Of a stretch of DNA of 64,000 nt, positions 1-11,954 are shown one piece after another. This DNA comes from Tetrahymena elliotti 4EA (lineage: Eukaryota; Ciliophora; Oligohymenophorea; Hymenostomatida; Tetrahymenidae): NCBI GenBank assembly GCA_000231825.2, contig AFXF02001838.1:1-64000 (forward strand), given 5' to 3'. The translations under genes and the position numbers were made by a program. The notes under the pieces were generated by a model, which was given only the letters and a program-made list of their open reading frames with translations, did no database searches and was not told the origin of the DNA. Position 1 is the stretch's first letter. Each line of letters begins with the position of its first letter.

Positions 1-384
1 ATTTTGAAAAATAAATTAATTTTAGCAAAATTTTAACTTTAGACAAAAAAGAATGAATATTTTTAGAGAAGAAAGATAATAGATTTATATTTAATAAATT
101 AAAAATATTTAAAATAAAAATGAACTGTCATATATTTAATAGTAAGTTAAAAATGAATAAAATAAAATAATTATCCAAAAATGTATTTTATGTTTAATCA
201 GGTATCCAAAAGTATTTTTACAGACTTTAAAAAATGCTTCAAAATAGTTTAGATTTATATTTAAAAATAATTATGAATTATTAAAATAGAAAAGAATGTT
301 CTAGTATTATTGTTTAATTTTTTTGCAATTCATTATGGAAATATATAAATTGAACAATTTTCTTTGAGAAATTAATTTTATCTC

Positions 385-491
385 CTGATATCTAAAATTA
401 TATTTCATCAAACAATGTATCTAACTAACTAAAATTCTGATATCTAAAATTATATCTCTTAAAAAAAAATGTATCAAACTAACTAAAATCT
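385..491. repeat. 52-bp imperfect tandem duplication
   Basis: Two adjacent copies begin with the same block, CTGATATCTAAAATTATAT, at 385 and at 437. Both go on to a related ATGTATC...AACTAACTAAAATC ending. The copies differ in the middle, where the second has a poly-A run. This is a small local duplication in noncoding DNA with no evident function. Confidence 0.7.
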
Positions 492-1887
492 TATGTATGT
501 GAATATTTAATATCGACTATTAAAAATGACAATTTATTATTATGTCTAGAAAACAAAATATTTATTAATTAAGGAAAAAATACTTACCCCTTAGCTAATT
601 TTATTAAATACTTGCTTGATTAATATTTTTTATAAACTTTTTCACTAATCGACCAAATTGTATGATTGCTATTTAGTAGAAAATGCTATCTGAAAAATAA
701 AAAAGATTCTACGAATCTGCATGAATATTTAGCGTAAGATACGTTTACTGGACAAATATTGAGCAGAATTAATATGTTTCTACCTAAAAATATTAGAGAA
801 ACATTTTTTCGAAATCTTTGTATAATTTATTTGAATATAATTTATAGAAACAAAAGAAGGAAAATTTATTTCAATTAAGGAGTTAATTTTATTTTTTAGA
901 ATTTAGCACTCATTCATTCATAATTGTAAGATATTTTATTGAATTTTATGTAAAAAGCATAGTAAATTCACCTGTTTATGATCATTTATCTTATCTAAAA
1001 ATTTACAATTTTTGATTAACTTTTTAAGCATAAAATATGATTGTAATATGTGTAGCTCTAAAGCGATATATTACTATCCAGATACTTTCGAATAAAAGAA
1101 ATCTATTTAAAATAGACTAAGAATGAATGATTAAAGATAATAATTACTCTTTTTGAATTTTATTCAGATTGTTAAAAAAATTAGTATAGAAAAATATATA
1201 ATAGATCTATTCATTTATATTACAAAAATCGCTTAACATTAATTATATAAAAATATTTACAATTTATGGTCAGAGGAGAAGTATTATATAATATTTATCA
1301 AATAATCATTATCAATAAGAATTTATATAAAAACACTAGAAACAAAGTCCCTCTCTTAATTAATTAGTCAGCTAATCCTATTTCATAATACCAAAATTGT
1401 TTACTCAAATTCTTTTCAAATTAAAAATAGTTACAAGATTAGTAAAGCATTTGTACATCAGCAAATAGGTTGTTTAATATATTGTGTCGTCATTTAATAA
1501 TTATTATTAAAAGTCAGCTTAGAAATTAAATCAATTATCATTTCAAATGAAGTATTCAGTTTCTATGATTTTTGATCATTTTGATCAGATAAAATCATAA
1601 AAATTATAAAATATTTATCACAATTAATCACTAATTAGAAAAACTCTTTATCAGATAGTTAAATTTATTAATTTCATGTTTAGTTTTACTTGAGTTTTGT
1701 CTATTATATTTATTCTGAATAATTGATAAATATTTCTTAATTTCACTTTTTCAAAATTTTTTTTGATGTTTTATGAAAATTTCTAAATATTTTCGTGTAA
1801 AAAAAAAATTCAAAAATTTGAAATTTGATGGAATAATATTTATCTTTCCTCTTAATTATGATTCAAGAAGGTTACATTAACATCTAC

Positions 1888-2450
1888 ATTTAGCACTTAT
1901 AATTATCAAAACAAAGATTATTTTGGCAAATGATTTTATTGAAGTGATATGACAAAACTTTAGTGAAATTTAGAATAAAAAATATATTTTATGGCCTCTA
2001 AATACCACTTAGAACATAATTTTGACTTTATTTTATGTTTCTTAAATTTTAGAATAATAAATGATTAAAATTATTTTTTTAATATTTCTAATATTGTTAA
2101 ATCATTGTTATTTTTGAAATTTTTAGTTTTTTCTTAGTTTCCAAAGTGATGAATATTCCAAACAATTATTTATCAAGATTACTTTAATATTTATCAATAA
2201 ATCTATTATTTAGTACTTATGATGATATTAATAAAATAATTTGTTTGATTTTTTAAAGCAATTTTATTGATGCAGATTTTAATAGAAGTTAGAATAAAGA
2301 AGATATTCTTTTATCTTTAAATACTGCTTCAAACATAATATTCATAATATTGATTTTACTTTAAGTTTCCTAAATTTTAGAATGACAAAAAAATAAAATT
2401 GTTTTTTTAATATTCTAAGCATTTTTGTTATTTTTTAAATTGTTAATTTT
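1888..2450. repeat. Diverged direct repeat, about 320-bp period
   Basis: Two consecutive stretches, about 1888-2120 and 2211-2450, share ordered blocks: TTTAG(C/T)ACTTAT, a GATTTTATTGA-type block, TTAGAATAAA, AAATAC...CTT...AACATAAT, TTTTACTTTA/GACTTTATTT followed by TTTC(C/T)TAAATTTTAGAAT, then ATTTTTTTAATATTCTAA-like and TTGTTATTTTT. They look like an old tandem duplication with many substitutions and indels. I see no coding potential or terminal inverted repeats, so nothing points to a transposon. The edges are approximate because I aligned by eye. Confidence 0.5.
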
Positions 2451-2651
2451 TGCTGCTTCAAAAATAATAAAATACTCTAAAATTCTAGATAATTAATAAA
2501 TAAAATAAAGTAAATTATATTTAAATAATCATTTTAAAAATATCTAAGAGGCAATAATACTAAATATTCCTATTTTTTTTTTACAAATATTTATTTAATT
2601 CAAGCACATGCAATTAAATTAATAAAACTATTATTGTCTAAATAATTTATT

Positions 2652-3745
2652 TCAAAATTTGGCATAATTAAGCTTGAGAAAAACTTGAGGAGTAAGTTAA
2701 AAGTTTTATAAACCATTAAGGGCTACTGTTGCTTCGTCTTCTTGGGAGAATTCTACAAAAGCAACCTTTCTTGGAGCAATTAATCTTACTTCTCTTTATT
2801 AAAAAACATTATAAATTTGCTAATATTTTTGTATAAATTAAATACTTAAATCCTGGATACTAGCTGAAAAGAGCTTTAAGAATATCTGTAGTAACGAAAG
2901 TAGGTAAATCTTCTAATATTAGAACATTATTTGGCTAGTTTAATTCACTTTGTTAAACATTAATTTGCATTTATAGTTGCTATTATTATTGTTGGTGGAG
3001 CTAAGTTTGATCTTTTTACTCTGCTACTGGTTCTTGTTCTCCTATCTTCTTTGCATTATTGTTATTATCCTTCTTTTATTTCTTTTTTGGAACCCATCTT
3101 CCTTCTAACTTGTCTAAAATCTCACTTCTTTATTTTGCAAAATTTATTTTCTAATGTATTATGGTGTAAAAAGCTGATTAATTTTATAAATCACCAATGC
3201 CAAAATTAAATAAGATATTGTGCAGCCAACACTTACCACCAACTAAAATATAATAAATATTTATTTTTAATTGGGTTTGTTTCTTTAAAAATTATATTTA
3301 ATAATATGCTTAGTTGGTTAAATGTTGGAGATCTTATCTACATTTTAGAATTCTTTGAAAACTAATATATTTATTATCATTACCAATTCCTTATCAAAAA
3401 ATAAAAATCCATTCAAATTCTTTTTTGCATTAGTGGCAGCAGTGATATCCTTGAAAATAATCCATGCTTATCCTCTTAATGTGTTAGATTTTTTTAATAT
3501 GATATCAAGTATCTCTCCAAATTGCTAAAATAAGAAATACAAAGCATATTTCATATCTAAATATTTTACAAATTAAAATTAGCATCAATCTAACAAACAT
3601 TTTTTCAAACTTAAAATATTTTTGGGAAAGAAATGCTTTAAAAATAATGTTTCTTACCTTCTTAATTTATTTTATCATTCAAATTATTTATGTATAAAGT
3701 TTCTTTTGGGGTGCTTCCAGCTATTTCTGGTTGTTGGTGACTCAT
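2652..3745 (-). CDS. U1A/U2B''/SNF-type spliceosomal RNA-binding protein
   Basis: This is a 235-aa protein with two RRM domains, the architecture of the U1A/U2B'' proteins that bind stem-loops of U1 and U2 snRNA in the nucleus. Residues 17-22 read LYINNL (RNP2) and 57-64 read RGQAWIIF (RNP1), where the Q is a TAA codon. RRM2 fills about residues 161-235 and ends LKLNYAKF before TGA. Four exons (3658-3745, 3384-3556, 2847/2846-3150, 2652-2793) sum to 708 nt with matching phases. The 233-nt intron 2 interrupts RRM1 between DKEL and KINFAK. The linker is basic, then Q-rich. The start at 3745 is the only nearby ATG giving a short N-terminus before RNP2. Length is closer to human U2B'' (225 aa) than U1A (282 aa), but one SNF-like protein could serve both snRNPs. 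Family assignment is very secure; the paralogue choice is not. Confidence 0.93.
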
Positions 3746-6700
3746 TACCTAATAAATCAATAATAACTTTTGAAATCAAATAAGATATTTTAATTACTTT
3801 TATTTAGTTAATAATACCTTCTTTATAATTAGCTAGATACAAAAAGTATAAAAAGACTAGTTATTTAATTACCCATTGATTATAACAAGAAAAATTTCTA
3901 TAAGCATTAAAATTAAGTTAAATACAAGACAAATATTATTTAGTAAACAAATAACATAGCTTTATTGGCTTTATTAAGTTTTCTATTGAGTTATGAAGGG
4001 AAATTAAAAAATATTTTAAGGAAAATGTTCAGAATATTTTAAATTATTTATTTAATTATAATCTATTAATAGTGGTATAAGGTTAAAAACTATCAAAAAG
4101 TATTAGATTTGAACATAATTTAAGGATTTGATCTCCCCATTAAGAGATTTGCAATAAATGTAATATTAAGAAAGTTTCCTAAAACTTCTAAAGAATTTAG
4201 AATTGAAAATAATAGATTATTTAACAAACGTTTTTATTAAAAGAGCTATTAGTCAATATAATAAACAAATCATTATTTTTATGGGTAAAATATAAAGGAT
4301 TTTTGAACTATAAAATTTAATAAGAAAAAATACTAATACCATAAAATAACTTTGAATGGAAAAAATATTGATAAAATGTGCATAAAATATTATTTGTTTC
4401 GATAGATAATAAAATAAAATACCTTAAAAGTAGAAAAAATAAATATACTGTTCCTTATTTAAAAATAATAATAATTTTTGTGGAGTAATAGATTTAAAAA
4501 TAATTCTTATTTGCTCTTCTTTTTCTATTCTTATTAGGTATTGAATTTATGAAAATCTTAGTAAAATTAATTCTGGAGACATTTTTATTTTAAAACACAT
4601 TTTCTAGTCTTATTTATTTATATTTAAAGATTATTTAAGGCAAAGATAACTGAAATTCATGTTAAGTTGAAAAAGAAAAAAAAATTGAAATTAAGAGTTA
4701 ACGTTTTTTTGTGAATAATATTCATAGATTTAGAATGATAAAATTTAAATTTGTAATCAGCAGCTATAATTCTGCTGATTGGCTTTTAAAATTTTTGTAA
4801 CAACTCATTATAGATAGTGAGAAACAAGAGTTATTTAAAAGATTATAAAAGATATAACTCTATTCATCTAATCTTACTTACTGAATATCATTTTAGAGTC
4901 ACTTGTTTAAATTAAAAGTAATGCTAATGAATTGATTATTTTACTGATATTTCATAACTCCGATATTAAATTAAAAAAATTTTACCACTTACTCCTTGCT
5001 TCATGATAATCACCTTATTTTCTACTTAGTTTCTACCCTATAAGATTTAATCTAATTTATGCTTTTCTTTTATTCCCAAAGTAATAAAGAAAGTGAACGT
5101 TCTTTTATTTATATAATTATTATTAAAGCTATTAATTTTTTATTTATTGACCCCTAAGGTCGTTTTAAATCTCTAACTAATCAAAATAAAAAATTCATCA
5201 ATAGATCTCCTTTCTTAATTATTAGGCTCAACACTTTTCTTTTTTCTCTTCTTTCTTTTTTTTTCTTTTTTCCAAAAAAAAGATGGTTTAATAATTACCT
5301 ACATTTACTAGACTCTGCTAAAAAATTTTGCTCATATTTGATTAATGGTTATAAGCATTGATTAAAATCGATATTCTTACAAACATATTTACTTTATTTC
5401 TTGAGTTTTTTTTAATTTAATTGGCATATTTCAATTATTTAGAAGCAGTAATTAAAAAAAATTCATAAGAAAATCCTTTGATGAAAGCCCAGCACATTTA
5501 AAAAAAGCAGTTTTTTAAAAAAATAACTTCAAATGCGCAAATACGATGAGCAGGAAACAATAAATTTTTTATTTGATGTGAATTTTAATTTATAATTTTC
5601 TTTTTTTGTAGTAAGTATGTTGAGTAGAGTTGAGAAGAATAATATTAAAATATTATTAAATTCAATTTTTACAAAAACTGATAAATATTTATCAAATAAG
5701 AGACTATTAGTTAATTAATCAAATACTATAAAAAGCTTCTTAGCCACGTCTTTTGTCAGATTTTAAACACTCTTTATTAAGGTATTTAGTAATGAATGAT
5801 CATTTTTTAAACAAAATAAAATGCCAAAATTACTACATATTTTAGTCAGTTGATCACTTTTATCCTTGTTTTTATGAAAATTGGGTAGTAACAAAAGACT
5901 TTCCTCTGCTCCCGTTGGATATTTACTTTTCATTTCAGCTTTAAAAAAGTAGATCAATTTAAAAATCTCTCATTTTTAAATTTAAATCTTGTTATAATCT
6001 TTATTTGTTGATACTTTTTTTAATCAAAAAATCTTTTTTTTCAAATAGTAGATCTCTTATCAAAGATTCTATTAGCTTTTACCATAATCATCTATTTTTA
6101 AAAATATATCACTTAATCACTTCCATCACTTTCCATAACAATTTATAAAATTATCAATACAATATGTCGTATATCTTAGTTTTAATACATTTTAAGCAAC
6201 TATTTTTATTTAAAACTAGTTTAGCAACATATATACTCTTTTGGGTTTAAGGAGAAAAAATATTTTTGAGAAAAATTTTCAGATTTCACTATTCTTACTT
6301 TCAAATAGCATTTTATAATATCTATCAAGTGATCAATATATTTATTGACTGGGGGTTTTGGTTGGATAAGAGAGAAGATTAATTATTTTTGTTAGGTTTA
6401 GTTTAGATTGATTTGGTTTGCAGAAGTCTTATATATATATATAAGGAATAATTTTTACATAATTTATGATCAAGAAAAGTAGAAAAGAAAGATTTTTTAT
6501 AAAAAGAGAAAAAAGGAAATTTAAAATTTGATCTTTTACTTTGCAACAGCAAGAGACATTTTTAAATGAATTACAATAAAAGTAAAAAATCTATTTTTAA
6601 ATAAAGTAGGCAGACAGATAATTTAAATTTTTCTTTTTTTACAAACTCAAATTTAAATCTATTTTTGTTTACTTAATTTTGGAATAATACTAGCAAAAAT

Positions 6701-9700
6701 AAGAAAGCATAAATTAAAACCTAAATATTTTGTGCAATCAGATTACAAATAAGTTAAATCTAGTTCTCCTTATTTATTGATTATAAAAAAAATGAGTTTA
6801 GTTATAGAGACAAACACATCATTTATTCTGGATGGTGATTAATTAACAAGTTGTTTAAGTAGATTCGAGTCTCTCAATAAACTAAACAAAAACTATACCA
6901 TAAATATACTTATCTACATAATAATTGGGGAGAAAGCTTAATATTTCAATTATGCTAATAAAAATATATGTTTTGAAATAATATAAAGAAAATCCTTCCC
7001 CCCATTTAAGGTTTAATATTTACTAAATTTCTAAATTGAAAGTAAATAAAATATAAATACCAAAAGAAATAAGGCTTACATAATTATTGAGGCTCTGAAA
7101 GACCCATCACCCAGAATGTTAATTTTAATAAGCTTTTTGCATGCAATTAAAAAAGAATCTTCACTGAAACTTCTTAATTATATTATGTTTTTTTGCCTCT
7201 TTTAATTGCTTTAGAAAGCAAAAATAAATAAATATAAGCTTATTGCATAATATTTTTATGATATCAACCCATCCTTTACATTTTATATATAAATTATATG
7301 GTTTAAGTAGTATTTTTTATAAATTTTTTGGGCTATAATGCTTTTATTTTTCTGTGCTGTATGTATATAAGGCTTTTATAAAAGTTTTGGCTTAGCTGAA
7401 TAAATGGGTGGACAATTGCTCCTCAAACTCTACCTAATGATCGAATAAATTAGTGGATCCAAACCAATTTATTTTTTCACTTCAAAAACAACAACGAACT
7501 TAAAAATTGAAATTAATAATTTAAGCTGCTCGTTAAATTTTGATTCAAGCAAATTAATTAAAATCTCTACATAAAAATTGATAAATTTGTAGCCGAAAAC
7601 TACAAAAATATTTTCCTACCCCATCTGCTTATTCTATGCCAAAAACAAAAAATATTAAATATTGATGTCAAATAGATCCTCATACGCAACTTTTTATCTT
7701 ATATTTCAACAGTCTTTCTCTTTTTTTGAAAATAAACTGCTTTTATTTATTCTTAAATCAACTATATTCTTTAAAATTTGTTTGCATGCACATACCATTC
7801 AACCAATATGGTTGAAAGCACAATCTTCAATTAAGTAATAAGTAGAATGAAAATATTTTGTTTCTGCTGGTAAAAAATAGGTTGAACGTTATATATTTAT
7901 TGATTTAACAACTATTTTTAAACTGACCAGCTCTAAACGTTTCTTCTTTACAAGCAAACATAATTAGATTAGATAGAAGTATTAATCTAGTTTATAAATC
8001 AATTCTGATTGACAACAGTTAATATATTGAATTAACTTTTGACTTAAAATATGACGATTATAGTCTAAAATAAATAGGATCAGCCTAAATTAATATTTTT
8101 GATGGGAAATACTCACTTTCATCAGCATATTAAATTTATTCATGATTTTACTAACCAACAATCCATATATAAGGAAATAAATTGCTTTTATATTTTTATA
8201 TAATTAAACTAAAAGATACTATGTGTTTTAATTGAAAGGTAAATAAATTCTTATAATTAATTTCTTAATTGTAAGCTACTCACATTTTCAATGGTAAACT
8301 GTAATTTTCTATTTACAATGTTGTAAAGAGGTGGAAGAAAGATAATTTTATTCAAGCTTTCATAACAGAGTGTTGCTTTTTTTAAATAGGTATGTCTGGT
8401 AAATAAATAATGTTTCATAATCAATATGGACAAAATACCCTCGAGAAATATCAAAAGAATAATTTTTGTTGTTAATAAGCAGTTTATATTAATAGATAAA
8501 CAAAGTTATATGTAATATCTAGCTAATTCATAAAGTAATAATTGAGCTTTATTTGGTTTAGTCATATTGTGTAGGTATTTTGTTTTATAAAACTACTTTT
8601 TTTGTAAGACTATATTTTAGTTATTTTGAAAACAGTAAAGCTCATGGCTTTATGATTCTTTTATTTTCGTTTATTTATTTTAATTTAAAGACTCGAAATA
8701 GGCTTGTCATAGGTTGAGGTAGAGTTTAGAGTTATTTTTTTTAATGTGTTTAATGTGAACTCCTAAGCAAATACTGATTCCTGAATGAAGACCAAAATAT
8801 TTTTGAATTGTCCTAAAATACCTGGTCCTTCATGTTTTTTTTCCAATTATCTCGAATAAGCTAGCAAGCTTTATAAAAATTTAGAAAAAGAAAAATCCTT
8901 TTTATTTAAAATTTGATCATCAAAACAATCATATCACCAAAAAAAAAAATTAATATTGGGAAAAAAGTGGAAGGTTAATTAAAAAAAAGTAATTAGAAAT
9001 AATTGTTGTCAAATAGATCTTTTAGAGAAATTATAAATTTTCATTAATTGTTTATATATTTTTTTTTTAATACAAATTTCTTGTTAATTTTTTTCACCTA
9101 ACTTTAATTTCTTGCTTGCAGATCAATTTTCCCTCATAATGCTTAACTAAAATAGAAAGGCTTAATTTCATTTGTATTTTTTTTCAGCAAATATAAAAAC
9201 GAATGTTTGTGAAGAATAGATTAGATTTAATCTCAAATTTGGAAAATTTTTATCATCGTAAACAAATAAATAGATTCGAACGAAGGTATTGATCATATAA
9301 AAGAAATTGTTGAGGAAGATATGATAAGATGGTGTAATTGTAAATATACATACCATCAAGGAAATTGATATTATTGATAAAAGTTGAATTGGATGGTCAA
9401 AAAAATAGTTTTAGAATGAATGATATTTTTGTGATGGGTTTTATTAAAATATTATTTATATGGTAGTTACTAAAAGTAGTAAAAATATAATATACTTATA
9501 TAGTAAATTTTATTTATATTAGTGAGATTCTTTTTTTATACAGTGAAAATGTTAATTTAATTATTGACTCATTTTAATACTGCATGATTGTTTTTACTTA
9601 TTAAGACTTCTGTCTGCTTATTCAATTTAGTTTGATAATTAATTAATTATCTAATCTGATTTCAATAAAATATATTGAAAAATATCTTTCTTCTTTCTAA

Positions 9701-10450
9701 TCTTTTACAGGATTCCTGCAAAGATCAAAAAAGTAAATTTTATTAGATATAGCTGATTATTAAATTATGGATATTTTGTGTAATCTTTATTTATATGGTT
9801 TATGCGAAATTTGTTATTATTATAGAAGATGAGTAAAAAAATATTTATTGATATATTAAGTCGTTTTGGGAATAAATGATCTGAGGGTTAGTTTTTTAGA
9901 GTTAATAGTTAAATTTAGTAAAATTATAAAAGATTAGATAAGGTATCTTTTCTTTGGTTTTCTTTGAATAAAAACTGTTTGGTTATCATGTATTTATATT
10001 TATTGGTTTGTTTGATAATTTATTTATGTATTTAGTTAGGTGCATTATTTTAGTTATATTAGTAGGTAAGAGAATGAAGCTACATTTAATATTTATTAAT
10101 CTTTTTTAATTTTTCAGAGGAAGAAAGTCAAATAGATGGAATAAATGTTATTGTTGTCAAATTAGATGTTCTTTAATCAAGTAAAATATAAGTTTTCAGT
10201 TTTGTATGAGTCGAAAAGGAGTGGAGAGTGCAAAATTAGAGATTTTAATTCACAGAAATTGATTTATTCAGCTCGCTTAGCTTATTTATTTGTTAGATGA
10301 TATATTAGATTGCATAGTAGGTCATCAAAAAGTATTTTTATATATTTTTACTTTTAGATTGAATAATTAATTAATTAAATAGTTTTTGGTCAAAAAATAA
10401 CTTTGCTAATTGATAATCAATCAGCTTATTACATTATTTTTTACACTGAT
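3746..10450. other. 6.7-kb gene-poor region between the U1A/U2B'' and cyclin genes
   Basis: I find no gene that I can support in this span. It is extremely AT-rich, with pyrimidine-rich runs such as 5221-5275 and many homopolymers. The longest leftward TGA-terminated reading frame (ATG at 5933, TGA at 5529) has 134 codons but no recognisable motif, and frames of that size are expected when only TGA stops translation. The left end holds the upstream region of the U1A/U2B'' gene; the right end lies downstream of the cyclin gene. A noncoding RNA or germline-limited sequence cannot be excluded. Confidence 0.5.
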
Positions 10451-11954
10451 TCAATTTTGGAAAGTTGATTTATTGAAGTACTTAGCAGTCTTTTTATTTA
10501 TGTCTTCGAGGTTATATTTTTTGAGGTTTTTAAGGTTTTAGAATGATTTATCATATGACTTGGCCAAAGTAAGTAACTTTGTGGAGGGTTAGATGATTTG
10601 GTCATAGTTTAATCCAATTAAATCAAGTAAGGGGAGCACAAATTAGAATTGGTTGAAGTTAGGGAAGAATTATTACATAACTTAGATTGAAACAAAGACA
10701 GAAGATACTGCAATAAATTTGTAGTTATAAGTACTCATAAGTTCATAATCTAAAGTGGCAAGCTTGAACATGTATGAATTTAAGCTTTTGAAGAAATCCT
10801 TTGATTCAGGTGAATAGTTGCTGAAGAAATCTTGAGAATCAAGATACTTAATCATAAGGTTAGAGAGTATATCTAAGGTAGGGAAGGAAACATTGAAACT
10901 AAGGGTATTCAAGATTTCAGCTTCAGTCTATTTTAATTATTACATGCTGATTTTTTCATGGCCAATCTTTTCATAAACCTTTTATAAAGAGAAAGGTACA
11001 ATTTCTTCATATTTGGAAGCAATGAACATGCTAACAACACCAATAGTGTGGAGTTCATCAACTCTTAAACTTCTATTTTAAATGAAAATAAATTTAGTTA
11101 ATTGATTTCGATAAGGTTGAATGATAAATAATTTTCTTCTATACTGCTTAACATCAAAATATCTGTTGAAAATTAATCTTTTTGGAAAGATTTTTATTCT
11201 AAAAAAGTTATTTTGAATGCTTTTGGAGCGAAAGTAAGAAATCAAAAACTATATTATTAAAGTGAATATTGTTATTTTTACCTTCTTGCATAGGTAAAGT
11301 AAGCATCCATAATGGCAACTGAAAGAGAGAAGGTAGTTTCAGAGAAATTGTAAGCTTTAAGGACTTCAATCATCCAGTCAATCATTTTAGCTCTCATGTA
11401 AGGAGTTATGGCGTGTCTTGACAAGAATTGAGTAGGTTCTTAAACATCCTTTATTGTTAAAAAAATATTAAGTAAATTAATTAGCATTTATAAATATTTA
11501 TATTTACCATCATGTTATTAGAAAAGACTCTAGGGAAGTAGATCTCTTCGTTGCTTTAGGTCTTTTATAAAGATGTTTATTCTGGGAATTAAATGGGAAT
11601 AGTGTTTTAAGCACTTTCAATCCATTCATAATTTGGGCTTCCACATAATTAGGAGTTAGCAGAGTTCAAATTTTATGAACATGAAGAAGCATCGGTTGAG
11701 TCTTAGCTTTAGTAGCCATTAAGGACAGGTAAATTTTATTAGAAGCTCTCAGCTGATTCAAATTCATAGTTTTAAACCTAGAGGTTTATTTATTGGTGTT
11801 GGAAGTTAGTAAGGACTTATTTTTAAGGGGCGCAGTTAAATTAATAGTCATTTAACTTCTATTTATTTTAGTTGTCAAGTTAAAGCACTTTGCTGATGTT
11901 ATTCGATTACATAACAGGCATTTAGTTAGTGTCTCTTTTTTACCAGAAGCTCAT
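10451..11954 (-). CDS. Mitotic-type cyclin
   Basis: This 411-aa protein has a cyclin box typical of A/B-type cyclins, which activate cyclin-dependent kinases. The first fold starts with MRAKMIDWMIEV (from about residue 167) and continues to a DELHTIGVVSMFIASKYEE segment, which matches the conserved helix ending in the SKYEE/AAKYEE signature. The second cyclin fold follows with an EILNTLSFNVSFPT segment. The N-terminal 150 residues are Q/N/S-rich and carry no obvious destruction box. Three exons (11508-11954, 11282-11448, 10451-11072) sum to 1236 nt with matching phases. The chosen start is in an A-rich context (AAACAATG). The C-terminus after the cyclin box runs to a TGA through several TAA codons, so standard-code translation would truncate it. 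I infer a mitotic role from sequence class; the partner CDK is unknown. Confidence 0.92.

Larger units (their letters stand above)
1..2651. other. Gene-free AT-rich region left of the U1A/U2B'' gene
   Basis: I see no coding region here. TGA-only reading frames are short, and none shows the codon composition of the neighbouring genes. The stretch holds a 52-bp tandem duplication near 385-491 and a diverged repeat of roughly 320 bp spanning about 1888-2450, both listed separately. No tRNA-like T-loop and acceptor pairing was found. The right end should include the 3' end of the leftward U1A/U2B'' transcript. Confidence 0.6.

Noticed and set aside
5221..5290. Long pyrimidine-rich run as a possible splice or promoter element
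   Set aside because: Such runs are common in the AT-rich spacers here, and no gene lies close enough to give it meaning.
5529..5933. A 134-codon leftward reading frame (ATG to TGA)
   Set aside because: With TGA the only stop in very AT-rich DNA, frames of this length arise by chance. The product has no motif, no conserved composition and a hydrophobic/lysine-asparagine bias like translated intergenic DNA.
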